Below, in pieces: positions 1-11,439 of a stretch of 64,000 bases of DNA; position 1 is the first letter of the stretch, and each line of letters opens with the position of its first letter. The position numbers were made by a program, and so were the translations under genes. Origin of the DNA: Streptomyces sp. V2I9 (lineage in GTDB: Bacteria; Actinomycetota; Actinomycetes; Streptomycetales; Streptomycetaceae); the NCBI RefSeq assembly GCF_030817475.1, contig NZ_JAUSZJ010000002.1, positions 6,586,626 to 6,650,625 on the forward strand, read 5' to 3'. Under the pieces are notes generated by a model, which was given only the letters and a program-made list of their open reading frames with translations, had not been told where the DNA came from and made no database searches.

Positions 1-746
1 GGGGCGAGTTCTTCATCGAGTACCAGCCGCTCGTCCACCTCGGCGACGGCACGGTGCACGGCGCCGAGGCACTCGTACGGTGGTGCCACCCGCAGCACGG
101 CGTGCTCGGCCCCGACCGGTTCATCCCGCTCGCCGAACACACCGGGCTCATCGTGCCGCTCGGCCGCTGGGTGCTGGAGGAGTCCGTCCGCCAGGCGAAC
201 TTCTGGCAGGAGCGGCACAGCGACGGAGGCCCGTTGCGGATCAACGTCAACCTGTCGCCGACCCAGCTGCACCACCCCCGGCTGGTCGCGGAGACGGTCG
301 ACGTGCTGGAACGGTCCGGTCTCGAACCGGGCGCGCTCTGCCTGGAGGTGACCGAGTCGGCCCTCATCGGAGCCGACGACGATCTCCTCAAGCCGCTGTG
401 CCAGCTCGCGGAGATGGGCGTCGACATCGCGCTCGACGACTTCGGCACCGGGTACTCGAACCTGGCCAACCTGCGCAGGCTGCCGGTGAGCGTGCTCAAG
501 CTGGACCGTTCGTTCACGCGGGGCATGCAGCAGCATCCGGCGGACCCGGTCGATCTGAAGATCGTCGAGGGGATCGTGTCGCTGGCCCACAGCCTGGAGC
601 TGGCCGTCACGGTGGAGGGCGTGGAGACGGGGGCCCAGGCCGAGCAGTTGCGCGCCCTGGGCTGCGACACCGCCCAGGGCTGGTACTACGCCCGCCCCGG
701 CGCCCCGGACCGCATCCACTCCCTGCTGCTGGCGGACGCCGTCTGA
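1..746 (+). CDS. EAL-domain cyclic-di-GMP phosphodiesterase, C-terminal part (5' end outside window)
   Basis: The frame is open from base 3, so the gene begins before the window. What remains is an almost complete EAL domain, which hydrolyses cyclic di-GMP to pGpG. The signature Glu-Ala-Leu lies in GAEALVRW near the start. Other metal and substrate motifs are present: NLSPTQL, EVTES, DDFGTGYSN followed by KLDRSF, VEGVET, and the closing QGWYYARP. No catalytic residue looks missing, so an active enzyme is expected. In streptomycetes such domains usually follow GGDEF and PAS or membrane regions, but those would lie upstream and cannot be seen. The gene is followed by a convergent LysR gene. Confidence 0.93.
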   Translation, partial: GEFFIEYQPLVHLGDGTVHGAEALVRWCHPQHGVLGPDRFIPLAEHTGLIVPLGRWVLEESVRQANFWQERHSDGGPLRINVNLSPTQLHHPRLVAETVDVLERSGLEPGALCLEVTESALIGADDDLLKPLCQLAEMGVDIALDDFGTGYSNLANLRRLPVSVLKLDRSFTRGMQQHPADPVDLKIVEGIVSLAHSLELAVTVEGVETGAQAEQLRALGCDTAQGWYYARPGAPDRIHSLLLADAV

Positions 747-808
747 GCCACCGTCCGGGCTCCGTTCCACGGGGCCCGGACGGGGCGGCGGCGGCCCGGT
801 GCGCGCCG

Positions 809-1705
809 TCAGCCGGGGGCGGGCCGGTGCTCCAGCAGCATCCGCTGGAGCTCGCGCGCCGCCCGGGGCGGGTCCACGTCGCTGCGGTGCGCCAGCGCGA
901 TCGTGCGCCGCAGTCCGTCACCCGCCAGCCGGGTCCTGCGCAGATCGTGGCCGGCCCGCGCGGCGGCCATGCTCGGCACCACCGCGATGCCGAGCCCCGC
1001 ACGGACGAAACCGAGCACCGCGTCCATCTCGCCGCCCTCGACCGTGAACGAGGGCTCGAACCCCTCCGCGCGGCACGCGGCGAGGGTCAGCTCCCGCAGG
1101 TTGTACCCGTGCCGGAACATCACCAGCGGCGCCCCCTCCAGGTCCGCGATCCGGATCGATCCGCCCCGGCCCGGAGCCGGCTCCGCCGTCGAGGACACCA
1201 CCACCAGGTCCTCCCGCAGCAGCTCCACCGTGGTCAGCGCGGGGGAGGCGGCCGGCAACGGCAGCACCACCAGCGCCAGATCGAGCGCGCCCCGCGCCAG
1301 CTGACGCACCAGGTCGTGCGAGCCGCCCTCCTCCAGCAGCAGCCGCACCCCCGGATGCCGGTCGTGGAAGGCGCGCAGCACGTCCGGCAGAAGCCCGGTG
1401 CAGAGGCTGGGCGTGGCCCCCAGCCGCACCCGGCCCGTGCGCAGCGACACCACCTCCTGGACCTCCTGGCGCGCCGTCTCCGCATCCGCGAGGATGCGCC
1501 GGGCCAGCGGCAGCAGCGCCTCGCCCGCGTCTGTGAGCGTGATGTTCCCCCGCGCGCGGCTGAAGAGGTCCGCGCCCAACTCCGTTTCCAGTGCCCGGAT
1601 CTGCTGGGAGAGCGAGGGCTGCGACACATGCACCGCTTCGGCGGCACGGGTGAAGTGCCGGGTCTCGGCGACGGCCACGAAATAGGTGAGCTGCTGGAAG
1701 TGCAC
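809..1705 (-). CDS. LysR-family transcriptional regulator divergent from sdhCAB
   Basis: A 298-residue LysR protein of normal family length. The N-terminal winged helix-turn-helix reads FQQLTYFVAVAETRHFTRAA then VSQPSLSQQIRALE, followed by the two-lobed effector-binding domain. I start at the GTG giving VHFQQLTYF; the open frame runs six codons further to a TTG, but that start would be unusual. It is transcribed away from the succinate dehydrogenase operon, with a T-N11-A palindrome in the gap, so control of sdhCAB and of itself is the likely job. This is inferred from arrangement. The effector is unknown. Confidence 0.9.
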   Translation of the reverse strand: MHFQQLTYFVAVAETRHFTRAAEAVHVSQPSLSQQIRALETELGADLFSRARGNITLTDAGEALLPLARRILADAETARQEVQEVVSLRTGRVRLGATPSLCTGLLPDVLRAFHDRHPGVRLLLEEGGSHDLVRQLARGALDLALVVLPLPAASPALTTVELLREDLVVVSSTAEPAPGRGGSIRIADLEGAPLVMFRHGYNLRELTLAACRAEGFEPSFTVEGGEMDAVLGFVRAGLGIAVVPSMAAARAGHDLRRTRLAGDGLRRTIALAHRSDVDPPRAARELQRMLLEHRPAPG

Positions 1706-1727
1706 CAGCCGACGATAGCGCAAGTCG

Positions 1728-1742
1728 ATAGCCTTTACCTAT
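1728..1742. promoter_or_regulatory. Putative LysR binding box between the LysR gene and sdhC
   Basis: ATAG-N7-CTAT, a perfect dyad of the T-N11-A type recognised by LysR regulators, sits in the short divergent gap in the least GC-rich stretch there. Its position fits control of both genes. No experimental support is visible in the sequence. Confidence 0.45.
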
Positions 1743-1801
1743 GAAGATAAGCCGGACCATGTCTTGGACTGATCGGCTGTCCCGCCCCTACGGTCGTGTG
1801 C

Positions 1802-2506
1802 ATGGCATTGGCAACGCGGACGGACCGACGGCCGTCGATGACGCGGACGCTCTGGCACTCGACCGTCGGCAAGAAGACGATCATGGCCGTGACCGGTCTG
1901 GTCATGCTCGGATACCTGGTCGCCCACATGGCGGGCAACCTGAAGATCTTCTTCGGGCCCGGCGAGTTCGACGGGTACGCCCACTGGCTGCGCACCATGG
2001 GCGCACCCGTCCTGCACCACGCGTGGGCGCTCTGGATCGTCCGGGTGGGGCTCGTCGCCGCCGTCGTGCTGCACGGCGTCTCGGCGTACCAGCTCAGCCG
2101 GCGCGACATCCGGGCACGCCCGACCGCGTACGTCCACAAGAGGCCCCGCGCGAGCTACGCCACCCGCACCATGCGCTGGGGCGGCGTCATTCTGGCGCTC
2201 TTCATCGTCTGGCACATCCTCGACCTGACGACCGGCACCGTGCACGCGGGCTTCGAGGCCGGGCACCCGTACCGGAACGTCGTCGACACCTTCTCGACCT
2301 GGTACGGCAACGTCATCTACATCGTCGCGGTGCTCGCCATGGGCCTGCACGTCCGGCACGGATTCTGGAGCGCCGCCCAGACCCTGGGCGTCGGCAACGC
2401 GACCCGCGACCGCATCCTGAAGACCCTCGCCCACCTCCTCGCGGCGGTGCTGACGGTGGGCTTCGTCTCCGTACCCGTCGCCGTCATGACCGGAGTGGTG
2501 AGCTGA
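1802..2506 (+). CDS. sdhC: Succinate dehydrogenase cytochrome b subunit
   Basis: A 234-residue integral membrane protein with about five hydrophobic helices and several conserved histidines (LVAHMAGN, ALWIVRVG, HILDLTTG, GLHVRHGFWSAAQTLG). This matches the single-chain, dihaem cytochrome b anchor of Bacillus/Wolinella-type succinate:quinone oxidoreductases, not the two small SdhC/SdhD anchors of the E. coli type. It should pass electrons from SdhB to menaquinone. I use the ATG giving MALATRTDRR; a GTG six bases earlier is also in frame. Its stop is followed after one base by the sdhA ATG, so the genes form an operon. Confidence 0.92.
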   Translation: MALATRTDRRPSMTRTLWHSTVGKKTIMAVTGLVMLGYLVAHMAGNLKIFFGPGEFDGYAHWLRTMGAPVLHHAWALWIVRVGLVAAVVLHGVSAYQLSRRDIRARPTAYVHKRPRASYATRTMRWGGVILALFIVWHILDLTTGTVHAGFEAGHPYRNVVDTFSTWYGNVIYIVAVLAMGLHVRHGFWSAAQTLGVGNATRDRILKTLAHLLAAVLTVGFVSVPVAVMTGVVS

Positions 2507-2507
2507 C

Positions 2508-4453
<1,946 letters not shown>

Positions 4454-4457
<4 letters not shown>

Positions 4458-5200
4458 AGCTCACCCTGCGCGTCTGGCGCCAGAAGGACGCCGCGACGCC
4501 CGGCGCCATGGCCACCTACGAAGTCGACGGCATCTCCGCCGACATGTCGTTCCTGGAGATGCTCGACACCCTCAACGAAGAACTCATCCTCGCCGGGGAC
4601 GAACCCGTCGCCTTCGACCACGACTGCCGTGAGGGCATCTGCGGCGCGTGCAGCCTCGTCATCAACGGCGACGCCCACGGCCCGGAGCGCACCACCACCT
4701 GCCAGCTCCACATGCGGTCGTTCTCCGACGGCGACACGATCGACATCGAACCCTGGCGGGCCTCCGCCTTCCCGGTCGTCAAGGACCTGGTCGTGGACCG
4801 TTCGTCGTTCGACCGGATCATCCAGTCCGGCGGCTACATCTCCGCCCCGACCGGCACCGCCCCGGACGCCCACGCCACCCCGGTGCCCAAGCCCGACGCC
4901 GACTTCGCCTTCGAGCACGCCGAGTGCATCGGCTGCGGAGCCTGCGTCGCCGCCTGCCCCAACGGCTCGGCGATGCTGTTCACCTCGGCGAAGGTCAACC
5001 ACCTGGGCGTCCTGCCGCAGGGCGCGCCCGAGCGCGAGACCCGCGTGCTGGACATGGTGGCGCAGATGGACGAGGAGGGGTTCGGCGGGTGCACCCTGGC
5101 CGGCGAGTGCGCGACCGCCTGCCCCAAGGGCATCCCGCTGCCGTCGATCGCCGCGATGAACAAGGAGTGGCTGCGCGCGACCCGTAAGGTCCGCCGCTGA
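4454..5200 (+). CDS. sdhB: Succinate dehydrogenase iron-sulfur subunit
   Basis: A 248-residue electron-transfer subunit. The N-terminal plant-ferredoxin-like domain carries the [2Fe-2S] cysteines in DCREGICGACSLVING followed by TTCQLHM. The C-terminal domain carries CIGCGACVAACPN and the later CTLAGECATACPKG for the [4Fe-4S] and [3Fe-4S] clusters. The sequence MLFTSAKVNHLGVLPQG is typical of the actinobacterial and Bacteroidetes form. Its ATG overlaps the sdhA stop by four bases, so translation is coupled. It is the last gene of the operon and is followed by a hairpin shared with the convergent uvrA-like gene. Confidence 0.95.
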
Positions 5201-5215
5201 AGCGGCAGGTGATCC

Positions 5216-5256
5216 GGGTACGTCCCCCGGGGCGCGCCGAGTCCGGGGACGTGCCC
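5216..5256. terminator. Bidirectional hairpin between sdhB and the uvrA-like gene
   Basis: A 12-bp stem (5216-5227 with 5245-5256, one G-T wobble) and a 17-base loop lie between two convergent stop codons. There is no U-tract, as is common for actinomycete terminators. Confidence 0.6.
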
Positions 5257-5258
5257 GC

Positions 5259-7673
5259 TCAGCGGCGCAGCGCCTTCGCCAGGAACGGGGCCGTACGGCT
5301 TCCGGCGGCGCGGGCCACCTCCTCCGGCGTGCCGGCCGCGACGATCCGCCCGCCCCGGTCCCCGCCCTCGGGGCCCATGTCGACGACATGGTCCGCGCCC
5401 GCCACCACGGCCATGTCGTGCTCCACGACCACCACGGTGTTCCCGGCGTCGACCAGGGAGTGCAACTGCCGCATCAGCACCTCCACATCGGCCGGATGCA
5501 GCCCCGTCGTCGGCTCGTCCAGCAGATACAGCGTGTGCCCGCGCCGGGTGCGCTGGAGCTCCGCCGCCAGCTTGATGCGCTGCGCCTCACCGCCGGACAG
5601 CTCCGTGGCCGGCTGCCCGAGCCGCAGGTAGCCGAGCCCCACGTCCAGCAGGGTCCGCAGCGGACGCTCGGCGGCAGGCGTACCGGAGAAGAACCCCGCC
5701 GCCGACTCCACGGTCAGATCCAGGACCTGAGCGATCGTCAGTCCCTCCAGGGTGACCTCCAGTGTCTGGGGGTTGTAACGCGCGCCGTGGCAGTCCGGGC
5801 AGGGCGCGTACGTACTGGGCAGGAACAGCAGCTCCACCGAGACGAATCCCTCGCCCTGACAGGTCTCGCACCGCCCGCCGCTCACGTTGAACGAGAACCG
5901 CCCCGCCGTGTACCCCCGCTCCCGCGCCGTCCCCGTCCGCGCGAAGAGCTTGCGCACGGTGTCGAACAGACCGGTGTACGTGGCCAGATTGGACCGGGGC
6001 GTCCGCCCGATGGGCTTCTGGTCCACCTGGACCAGCCGGTCCACCGCCTCCAGCCCGGTGGCCGTCGCGCAGGACAGGTCGCCCGCCGTGGACTCCTCGC
6101 CCGCCTGCCGGTCCGCCAGCACGCCGGCGAGTACCTGGCCCACCAGCGTCGACTTGCCCGACCCGGAGACACCGGTCACCGCCGTGAACACGCCGAGCGG
6201 GAACGCCGCGTCGACGCCCCGCACATTGTGCCGCTCCACCCCGGTGAGCCGGATCCACCCGGACGGCGTCCGCTTCTCCCGTACCGGCGGGTCCGGCTCC
6301 ACCTCGGGGAAGAGGAAGCGGCGCGTCGCCGACTCCGGCACCAGGGCCAGCCCCTCGGGCGGCCCGCTGTGCAGCACCCGCCCCCCGTGCTCCCCGGCCA
6401 GCGGGCCCACGTCCACCAGCCAGTCCGCCCGCCGCACCACGTCCATCTGGTGCTCCACCACGAAGACCGAGTTCCCGGCCTCCTTCAGCCGGCCCAGCAC
6501 ACCGAGCAGCGCCTCGGTGTCCGCCGGGTGCAGACCGGCGGAGGGCTCGTCCAGGACGTAGACGACACCGAACAGGCCCGACCGCAACTGGGTGGCCATC
6601 CGCAGCCGTTGCAGCTCGCCCGAGGAGAGCGTCGGAGCGGTGCGGTCCAGGCTCAGATAGCCGAGCCCCAGTTCCGTCACCGTCCCGATCCGCGCCAGCA
6701 GATCACCGGTCAGCACGCGGGCCGTCTCCTCGCCCCCCGCCCCCGCCAGCACCTCGGCCAACGCCGACAGAGGCATTCCGGCCAGCTCCGCGATGGTCCG
6801 CCCGGCGAACGTCACCGCCATCGCCTCCGGCCGCAGCCGGCTCCCCTCGCAGACCGGGCACGGGGCACTGGTCAGGAAGCTTTCCGCCTTCGCCCGCAGG
6901 GAGCGGCTCCTGGTGTCGGCGAAGGTGTGCAGTACATAGCGCCGGGCGCTCATGTACGTGCCCTGGTAGGGGCGTTGGATCCGTCCGGCCTCCCGCACCG
7001 GATGCACCGTGACCACCGGCTGCTCATCGGTGAACAGGATCCACTCCCGGTCCTTCGCGTCCAGCTCGCGCCACGGCCGGTCGACGTCGTACCCGAGTGC
7101 GTCCAGCACGTCCCGCAGATTCTTGCCCTGCCAGGCGCCCGGCCAGGCGGCGATCGCCCCTTCCCGGATCGACAGGGAGGGGTCGGGGACGAGCAGCGCT
7201 TCGTCCGTCCGGTGGATCCGCCCCAGCCCGTGGCACTCCGGACACGCCCCGACCGCCGTGTTGGGGGAGAAGGAGTCGGAGTCCAGCCGCTCGGCCCCCG
7301 GCGGATAGTCGCCCGCACGGGAGAAGAGCATGCGCAGGGAGTTGGAGAGGGTGGTCACCGTCCCCACCGACGAGCGGGCACCCGGCGCGGAGCGCCGCTG
7401 CTCCAGTGAGACGGCGGGCGGAAGCCCGGTGATCTCCCCGACGGCGGGTGCGCCCACCTGGTGGATCAGCCGTCGTGCGTAGGGGGCGACGGACTCGAAG
7501 TAGCGCCGCTGCGCCTCCGCGTAGATGGTTCCGAAGGCCAGCGAGGACTTCCCGGATCCCGACACGCCCGTGAAGACGGTCAGGGTGTCGCGCGGGATGT
7601 CGACCCGCACGTCCTTGAGGTTGTGCTCGCGGGCGCCGCGCACCCGGACGTACGGATCGTGGGGGGAGTGCAT
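5259..7673 (-). CDS. UvrA-like ABC ATPase (UvrA2/DrrC type)
   Basis: An 804-residue tandem ABC ATPase of the UvrA family. The first half has Walker A GVSGSGKSSLAFG, a zinc-type pair in CPECHGLG, the second-motif CPVCEGSRL, signature LSSGELQRLR and Walker B VYVLDEPSAGLHP. The second half has GVSGSGKSTLVG, the zinc finger CETCQGEG...CPDCHGARY, LSGGEAQRIKLA and LYLLDEPTTGLHP. It is about 150 residues shorter than housekeeping UvrA, as in UvrA2/DrrC paralogues that lack the full UvrB-binding insertion. Those act in DNA-damage tolerance or resistance to DNA-binding drugs. No UvrB or antibiotic gene lies nearby, so the substrate is unknown. Confidence 0.92.
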   Translation of the reverse strand: MHSPHDPYVRVRGAREHNLKDVRVDIPRDTLTVFTGVSGSGKSSLAFGTIYAEAQRRYFESVAPYARRLIHQVGAPAVGEITGLPPAVSLEQRRSAPGARSSVGTVTTLSNSLRMLFSRAGDYPPGAERLDSDSFSPNTAVGACPECHGLGRIHRTDEALLVPDPSLSIREGAIAAWPGAWQGKNLRDVLDALGYDVDRPWRELDAKDREWILFTDEQPVVTVHPVREAGRIQRPYQGTYMSARRYVLHTFADTRSRSLRAKAESFLTSAPCPVCEGSRLRPEAMAVTFAGRTIAELAGMPLSALAEVLAGAGGEETARVLTGDLLARIGTVTELGLGYLSLDRTAPTLSSGELQRLRMATQLRSGLFGVVYVLDEPSAGLHPADTEALLGVLGRLKEAGNSVFVVEHQMDVVRRADWLVDVGPLAGEHGGRVLHSGPPEGLALVPESATRRFLFPEVEPDPPVREKRTPSGWIRLTGVERHNVRGVDAAFPLGVFTAVTGVSGSGKSTLVGQVLAGVLADRQAGEESTAGDLSCATATGLEAVDRLVQVDQKPIGRTPRSNLATYTGLFDTVRKLFARTGTARERGYTAGRFSFNVSGGRCETCQGEGFVSVELLFLPSTYAPCPDCHGARYNPQTLEVTLEGLTIAQVLDLTVESAAGFFSGTPAAERPLRTLLDVGLGYLRLGQPATELSGGEAQRIKLAAELQRTRRGHTLYLLDEPTTGLHPADVEVLMRQLHSLVDAGNTVVVVEHDMAVVAGADHVVDMGPEGGDRGGRIVAAGTPEEVARAAGSRTAPFLAKALRR

Positions 7674-7796
7674 GGGCTCGGCTCCGTACAGGTGGGTGAC
7701 GCCTGGAGGGACAAACAGTTCGATTCTAGGCGTCGGTGCCGGTGGCGGCCGTGCGGGGGCGAGCCGCGACCGGCGCTCGGCCGCCGGGTCCTGCCT

Positions 7797-8849
7797 CTAC
7801 CGGACCTCGGCGCGAGGACGCGGGGCCGGCCCCGCGGAGCGGTCCCGCAAGCGGGCGATCCGGGCGAGTCCGCGCAGCGAGGCCACCAGGGCCTCGCGGT
7901 CGTACGTACTGGTGGTGACGAGCACTTCGTCCGCCCCCGTCACCTCGATCGCCCGCTCCAGCTGCGCGGCCACCTGCTCCTCGGTGCCGTGGATGTGCCC
8001 GTGGAGCCCCCGCTCGTACAGCGCCCGCTCCTTGGCCGTCATGGTGAGGGCCTCGACCCGCTCGGCCGGTGCCAGCGGTGGGAACTCCCCGTGCGTACGG
8101 GAGTACGCCATGGCCCACGCCTCCGGTACGAGCAGGCGGCGGGCCGCTTCCTCGGTGTCCGCGACCGCCACCGTGCCGGCGACGATCACCTCGGGCCGCT
8201 CGGCGCGGGCGGAGGGGCGGAAGTCGCGGCGGTAGACCTCGATGGCCCGCAGCACCTTGTCGCGGCCGCGCAGGTCGCCGATGACGAGGGGCAGCCCGGC
8301 CGCCGCGGCGACCGACGCCCCCTCCCCGACCGCCAGGACGTACGCGGGGATGTCCAGCCCCTCCGCGGGGCGGGCGTGCACCCGTGGGTGGGCCTGCTGG
8401 GTCCCGTCGATCCAGCCGAGCAGTTCGGACAGGTGTCCGGGGAAGTCCTCGGCGTCCTCCTTGCCGCGGGCGAGCGCCCGGCGGACTCCGTCGGTGAACC
8501 CCACCGAGCGGCCGAGCCCCATGTCGATCCGGCCGGGAAAGAGGGAGGCGAGCACCCCGAACTGCTCGGCCACGACCAGCGGCCGGTGGTTGGGCAGCAT
8601 CACCCCACCGGTGCCGACCCGGATGGCGGAGGTCGCGGCGGCGACGGCGGCGGCCAGCACGGTCGGCGCCGAGCCCGCGACCCCCGGTACGCCGTGGTGC
8701 TCGGAGACCCAGAAGCGGTGGAAGCCGAGCGCCTCCGCCTCGCGGGCCAGGTCCACGGTGTCCCGCAGTGCGCCGGCGGTGGAGTGCCCCTCACGCGTAC
8801 GGGAACGGTCCAGGACGGAGAAACGGGTCGAGGCGATCGGTGTGCTCAC
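7797..8849 (-). CDS. LLM-class flavin-dependent monooxygenase (luciferase-like)
   Basis: A 350-residue protein with the bacterial luciferase-like fold. Visible hallmarks are FWVSEHHGVPGVAGSAP, VGTGGVMLPNHRPLVVAEQFGVLASLFPGRIDMGLGRSVG, and a C-terminal half rich in amphipathic helices. Members use reduced flavin, usually supplied by a partner reductase or F420, to oxygenate varied substrates. This subgroup (MsnO8-type) is widespread and mostly uncharacterised. The start is a GTG. The gene stands alone, divergent from a small HAD gene, with no flavin reductase adjacent. Family is certain, substrate unknown. Confidence 0.88.
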   Translation of the reverse strand: MSTPIASTRFSVLDRSRTREGHSTAGALRDTVDLAREAEALGFHRFWVSEHHGVPGVAGSAPTVLAAAVAAATSAIRVGTGGVMLPNHRPLVVAEQFGVLASLFPGRIDMGLGRSVGFTDGVRRALARGKEDAEDFPGHLSELLGWIDGTQQAHPRVHARPAEGLDIPAYVLAVGEGASVAAAAGLPLVIGDLRGRDKVLRAIEVYRRDFRPSARAERPEVIVAGTVAVADTEEAARRLLVPEAWAMAYSRTHGEFPPLAPAERVEALTMTAKERALYERGLHGHIHGTEEQVAAQLERAIEVTGADEVLVTTSTYDREALVASLRGLARIARLRDRSAGPAPRPRAEVR

Positions 8850-8944
8850 ACCTTCTTCAACACCGCCACCCGCCCGGGATTCCCGCCCGTCGCGCGGTGG
8901 ACCGGAGTGATGCCTCCGGCCGGCGGGCTTCCTAAGGTGGGGGA

Positions 8945-9433
8945 GTGGACAACGACGCGCGGCCGCTGGCCGTATTCGATCTGGACGGCACGCTCGCGGA
9001 CACCGCCCACCGGCAGCACTTCCTGGAGGGGCCCCGGCGCGACTGGGCCGGGTTCTTCGCCGCGGCCCCGGACGACCCGCCCCTCCCGGAGGGTGTGCGG
9101 ATGGTGCTCGCGAGCGCCGAGGAGTGCGCGATCGTCTATCTGACCGGACGCCCCGAGCGGTGCCGACGCGACACCGTGCGCTGGCTGGGCCGGCACGGAC
9201 TGCCCGAGGGTGAGCTGTTCATGCGGCGCAACGACGACCGCCGCCCCGCGCGCCGGACGAAGCTGGACGTCCTGAAACGGTTGGGGCGGTCGGGCCGGGT
9301 GCGCGTGCTCGTGGACGACGACGAACTCGTCTGCGACGCGGCCGAGGTGGCTGGATTCGCCGTGGTACGGGCCCGGTGGGCCGATCCCTCGGCCGCGTTG
9401 AAGGATGCCCAGGAACGGGAAGGCCGTACCTGA
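8945..9433 (+). CDS. Small HAD-superfamily phosphatase (polynucleotide-kinase 3'-phosphatase-like)
   Basis: A 162-residue HAD protein starting at a GTG. Motif I is FDLDGTLADTAHR (D12, D14), motif II is YLTGRPE, the conserved Lys lies in RRTKLDVLKRL, and motif III is VLVDDDELVCDAA. The RRNDDRRPARRTKLDVL arrangement resembles the phosphatase domain of T4-type polynucleotide kinase and its actinobacterial stand-alone homologues. The size leaves only a minimal cap. It should be a cytosolic Mg-dependent phosphatase; a nucleic-acid 3'-end substrate is a guess from this resemblance. Confidence 0.82.
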   Translation: MDNDARPLAVFDLDGTLADTAHRQHFLEGPRRDWAGFFAAAPDDPPLPEGVRMVLASAEECAIVYLTGRPERCRRDTVRWLGRHGLPEGELFMRRNDDRRPARRTKLDVLKRLGRSGRVRVLVDDDELVCDAAEVAGFAVVRARWADPSAALKDAQEREGRT

Positions 9434-9454
9434 GCAGGTGATTTCGCGGCGTGA

Positions 9455-9670
9455 TCAGGAGTTCTCGTCGAGCCGGAAGCCCACCTTCAGCCCGACCTGA
9501 TAGTGCGCGATTCGGCCATCCTCGATATGCCCCCGCACTTGGTTGATTTCGAACCAATCGAGATTGTGCAACGTTTCCGCGGCTCTTGCGACGCCGTTCC
9601 GGATCGCCTCGTCGATGCCCTCCTGGGAGGTTCCTACGATCTCGGTGACGCGATAGGTGTGGTTCGCCAT
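9455..9670 (-). CDS. Dodecin flavin/CoA-binding protein
   Basis: A 71-residue protein starting MANHTYRVTEIVGTSQEGID and ending GLKVGFRLDEN, the complete dodecin family length. Dodecins assemble into hollow dodecamers that store flavins or CoA. The motif LDWFEINQVRGHIEDG contains the conserved tryptophan that stacks on bound flavin. The frame stays open upstream, but the ATG used here has a clear purine-rich ribosome site (GGAGAGGAGA) six bases before it. The gene is convergent with the HAD gene. Confidence 0.94.
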   Translation of the reverse strand: MANHTYRVTEIVGTSQEGIDEAIRNGVARAAETLHNLDWFEINQVRGHIEDGRIAHYQVGLKVGFRLDENS

Positions 9671-9871
9671 GTTTTGTCTCCTCTCCTGTGGCCACGTTGC
9701 ATCAATGCGTGGTCTCCCGCGAGGCCGGGATCGGATGGATCGGGGCGAATGCGCGCCTTGACCTCCGGAATGGTCCATACCAAAATTCGGCCAACCACCC
9801 GTGCGAGCGACGCCCGCAATCCCCCACACCGGGTCCTGATTCCGTAGTGCCGTTTCGCAGAAGGTGACCAC

Positions 9872-11128
9872 GTGAAGAACCGCATACTGGCCGGCGCCAT
9901 CGCGCTTGTCTCATCCGTCGCGCTCGGCGGATGCGGCTATATATCGGACTCGGGCAGCGGCGACCGCACGGTGACGGTCTGGCTGATGAAGGACAGCGTC
10001 TCGCCCGGCTTCCTGGACAAGTTCACCCGCTCGTACGAGGAGGAGAATCCCTCGGTCGAGCTGGAGTTCAAGATCCAGGAGTGGAGCGGCATCGGACCCA
10101 AGGTCATCTCCGCCCTGGAGGGCGACGACGCCCCCGACGTGATCGAGGTCGGGAACACCCAGGTCGCCCAGTACGCGGAGAGCGGCGGCCTGCGCGACCT
10201 GACCCTCGAGTCGATGCGCGACCTCGGCAGCGAGGACTGGCTGCCCGGCCTCGCCCAGCCCGGCAGCATCAACGGCGTGCAGTACGGCATCCCCTGGTAC
10301 GCGGCCAACCGGGTGGTGATCTACAACAAGGACATCTTCGAGAGGGCGGGCATCGACTCCGTGCCGAAGACGCGCGCCGAGTGGATCGCCGACACCGAGA
10401 AGCTCAACAGCGCAGGCAGCCAGGGAATCTACCTGGCCGGCCAGAACTGGTACGTGCTCGCCGGGTTCATCTGGGACGAGGGCGGCGAACTCGCCGACGA
10501 GAACGGCGGCGACTGGCAGGGAGCCCTGGACACCCCCGAGGCCCTGGCCGGCATGGAGTTCTACCAGAAGCTCCAGGCGCTCGGCGACGGGCCGACCGAC
10601 GCCGACGAGGAGAAGCCCCCGCAGACCGACGTGTTCGCGCGGGGAGATGTCGCCCAGATCATCTCGGTGCCGGGCAGCGCCGCGCTCATCGAGCAGAAGA
10701 ATCCCGAGCTCAAGGGAAAGCTGGGCTACTTCCCCATTCCCGGCAAGACCGCCAAGGCTCCCGGCTCGGTGTTCACCGGCGGGTCCGACCTCATCGTCCC
10801 GAAGAACGCCGACGAACGCAGCGCGGGCATCGCCGTCGTCAAGGCGCTGGCGAGCGAGAAGTGGCAGACCGAGCTGGCCCGGAGCATGAGCTACGTGCCC
10901 AACAAGCCCAGCCTCGCCCACGTCATCGAGGGCGACGAGGGCACCGCGGCGATGGCCGAAGGCGCCACCCGTGGCCGTGCCACCCCGAACTCGTCCCAGT
11001 GGGCGAGGGTCGAGGCGGAGAACCCGATCAAGCCCTACATGACGGCCGTGCTCGAGGGCGGCGACCCGGCCCGCGAGGCCAAGGCCGCATCGGAACGCAT
11101 CACCGCCCTGCTCACCGGCAGCGGCTGA
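9872..11128 (+). CDS. Extracellular solute-binding lipoprotein (sugar ABC type)
   Basis: A 418-residue family 1 (carbohydrate) binding protein. A lipoprotein signal peptide ends in the lipobox LGGC with the acylated Cys at residue 21. The mature part shows VTVWLMKDS, the conserved DAPDVIEVGNTQVAQY, YGIPWYAANRVVIYNKD and the C-terminal ITALL helix. It should be anchored on the outer face of the membrane and deliver a sugar or oligosaccharide to an importer. No permease or ATPase genes adjoin it; the next genes are acyltransferases. It must therefore use a transporter encoded elsewhere or be an orphan binder. The GTG start directly precedes KNRILAGAIAL. Confidence 0.9.
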   Translation: MKNRILAGAIALVSSVALGGCGYISDSGSGDRTVTVWLMKDSVSPGFLDKFTRSYEEENPSVELEFKIQEWSGIGPKVISALEGDDAPDVIEVGNTQVAQYAESGGLRDLTLESMRDLGSEDWLPGLAQPGSINGVQYGIPWYAANRVVIYNKDIFERAGIDSVPKTRAEWIADTEKLNSAGSQGIYLAGQNWYVLAGFIWDEGGELADENGGDWQGALDTPEALAGMEFYQKLQALGDGPTDADEEKPPQTDVFARGDVAQIISVPGSAALIEQKNPELKGKLGYFPIPGKTAKAPGSVFTGGSDLIVPKNADERSAGIAVVKALASEKWQTELARSMSYVPNKPSLAHVIEGDEGTAAMAEGATRGRATPNSSQWARVEAENPIKPYMTAVLEGGDPAREAKAASERITALLTGSG

Positions 11129-11439
11129 CCCGTCGCAACCGGCGGGCGCACCGGGCCCGGCCGCCGCACCACGCACGGTTGTCGCATCGAGTCCGGCCGA
11201 TCCATGACGCACGATCGCCCCGTCGTGCACGGCGGCCGCGGGGGAGACGGAGTTCCGGAGGCGCGTGACCCCGCCGGGCTCGCGTTTCCCCGGCCCGCGT
11301 TCCCATGATTCAGCCTTCGCACATCCCCGCTCCCCGCGGCGGTCACGTCGAATCCAGCCGGTGACGGAAGAAGTGAGGGGCCGGTACGTCGCTACCCGCG
11401 GCCTCCGGCCCCTGACCGCTTCCACCACCGGAGACCGCC
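11129..11439. other. 311-bp gap without a gene
   Basis: No coding frame with family resemblance was found. Near its right end, a 9-bp stem (11376-11384 with 11405-11413) encloses a 20-base loop about 27 bases before the olsB-like ATG. It could be a leader structure or the terminator of a short transcript. Nothing else stands out. Confidence 0.4.
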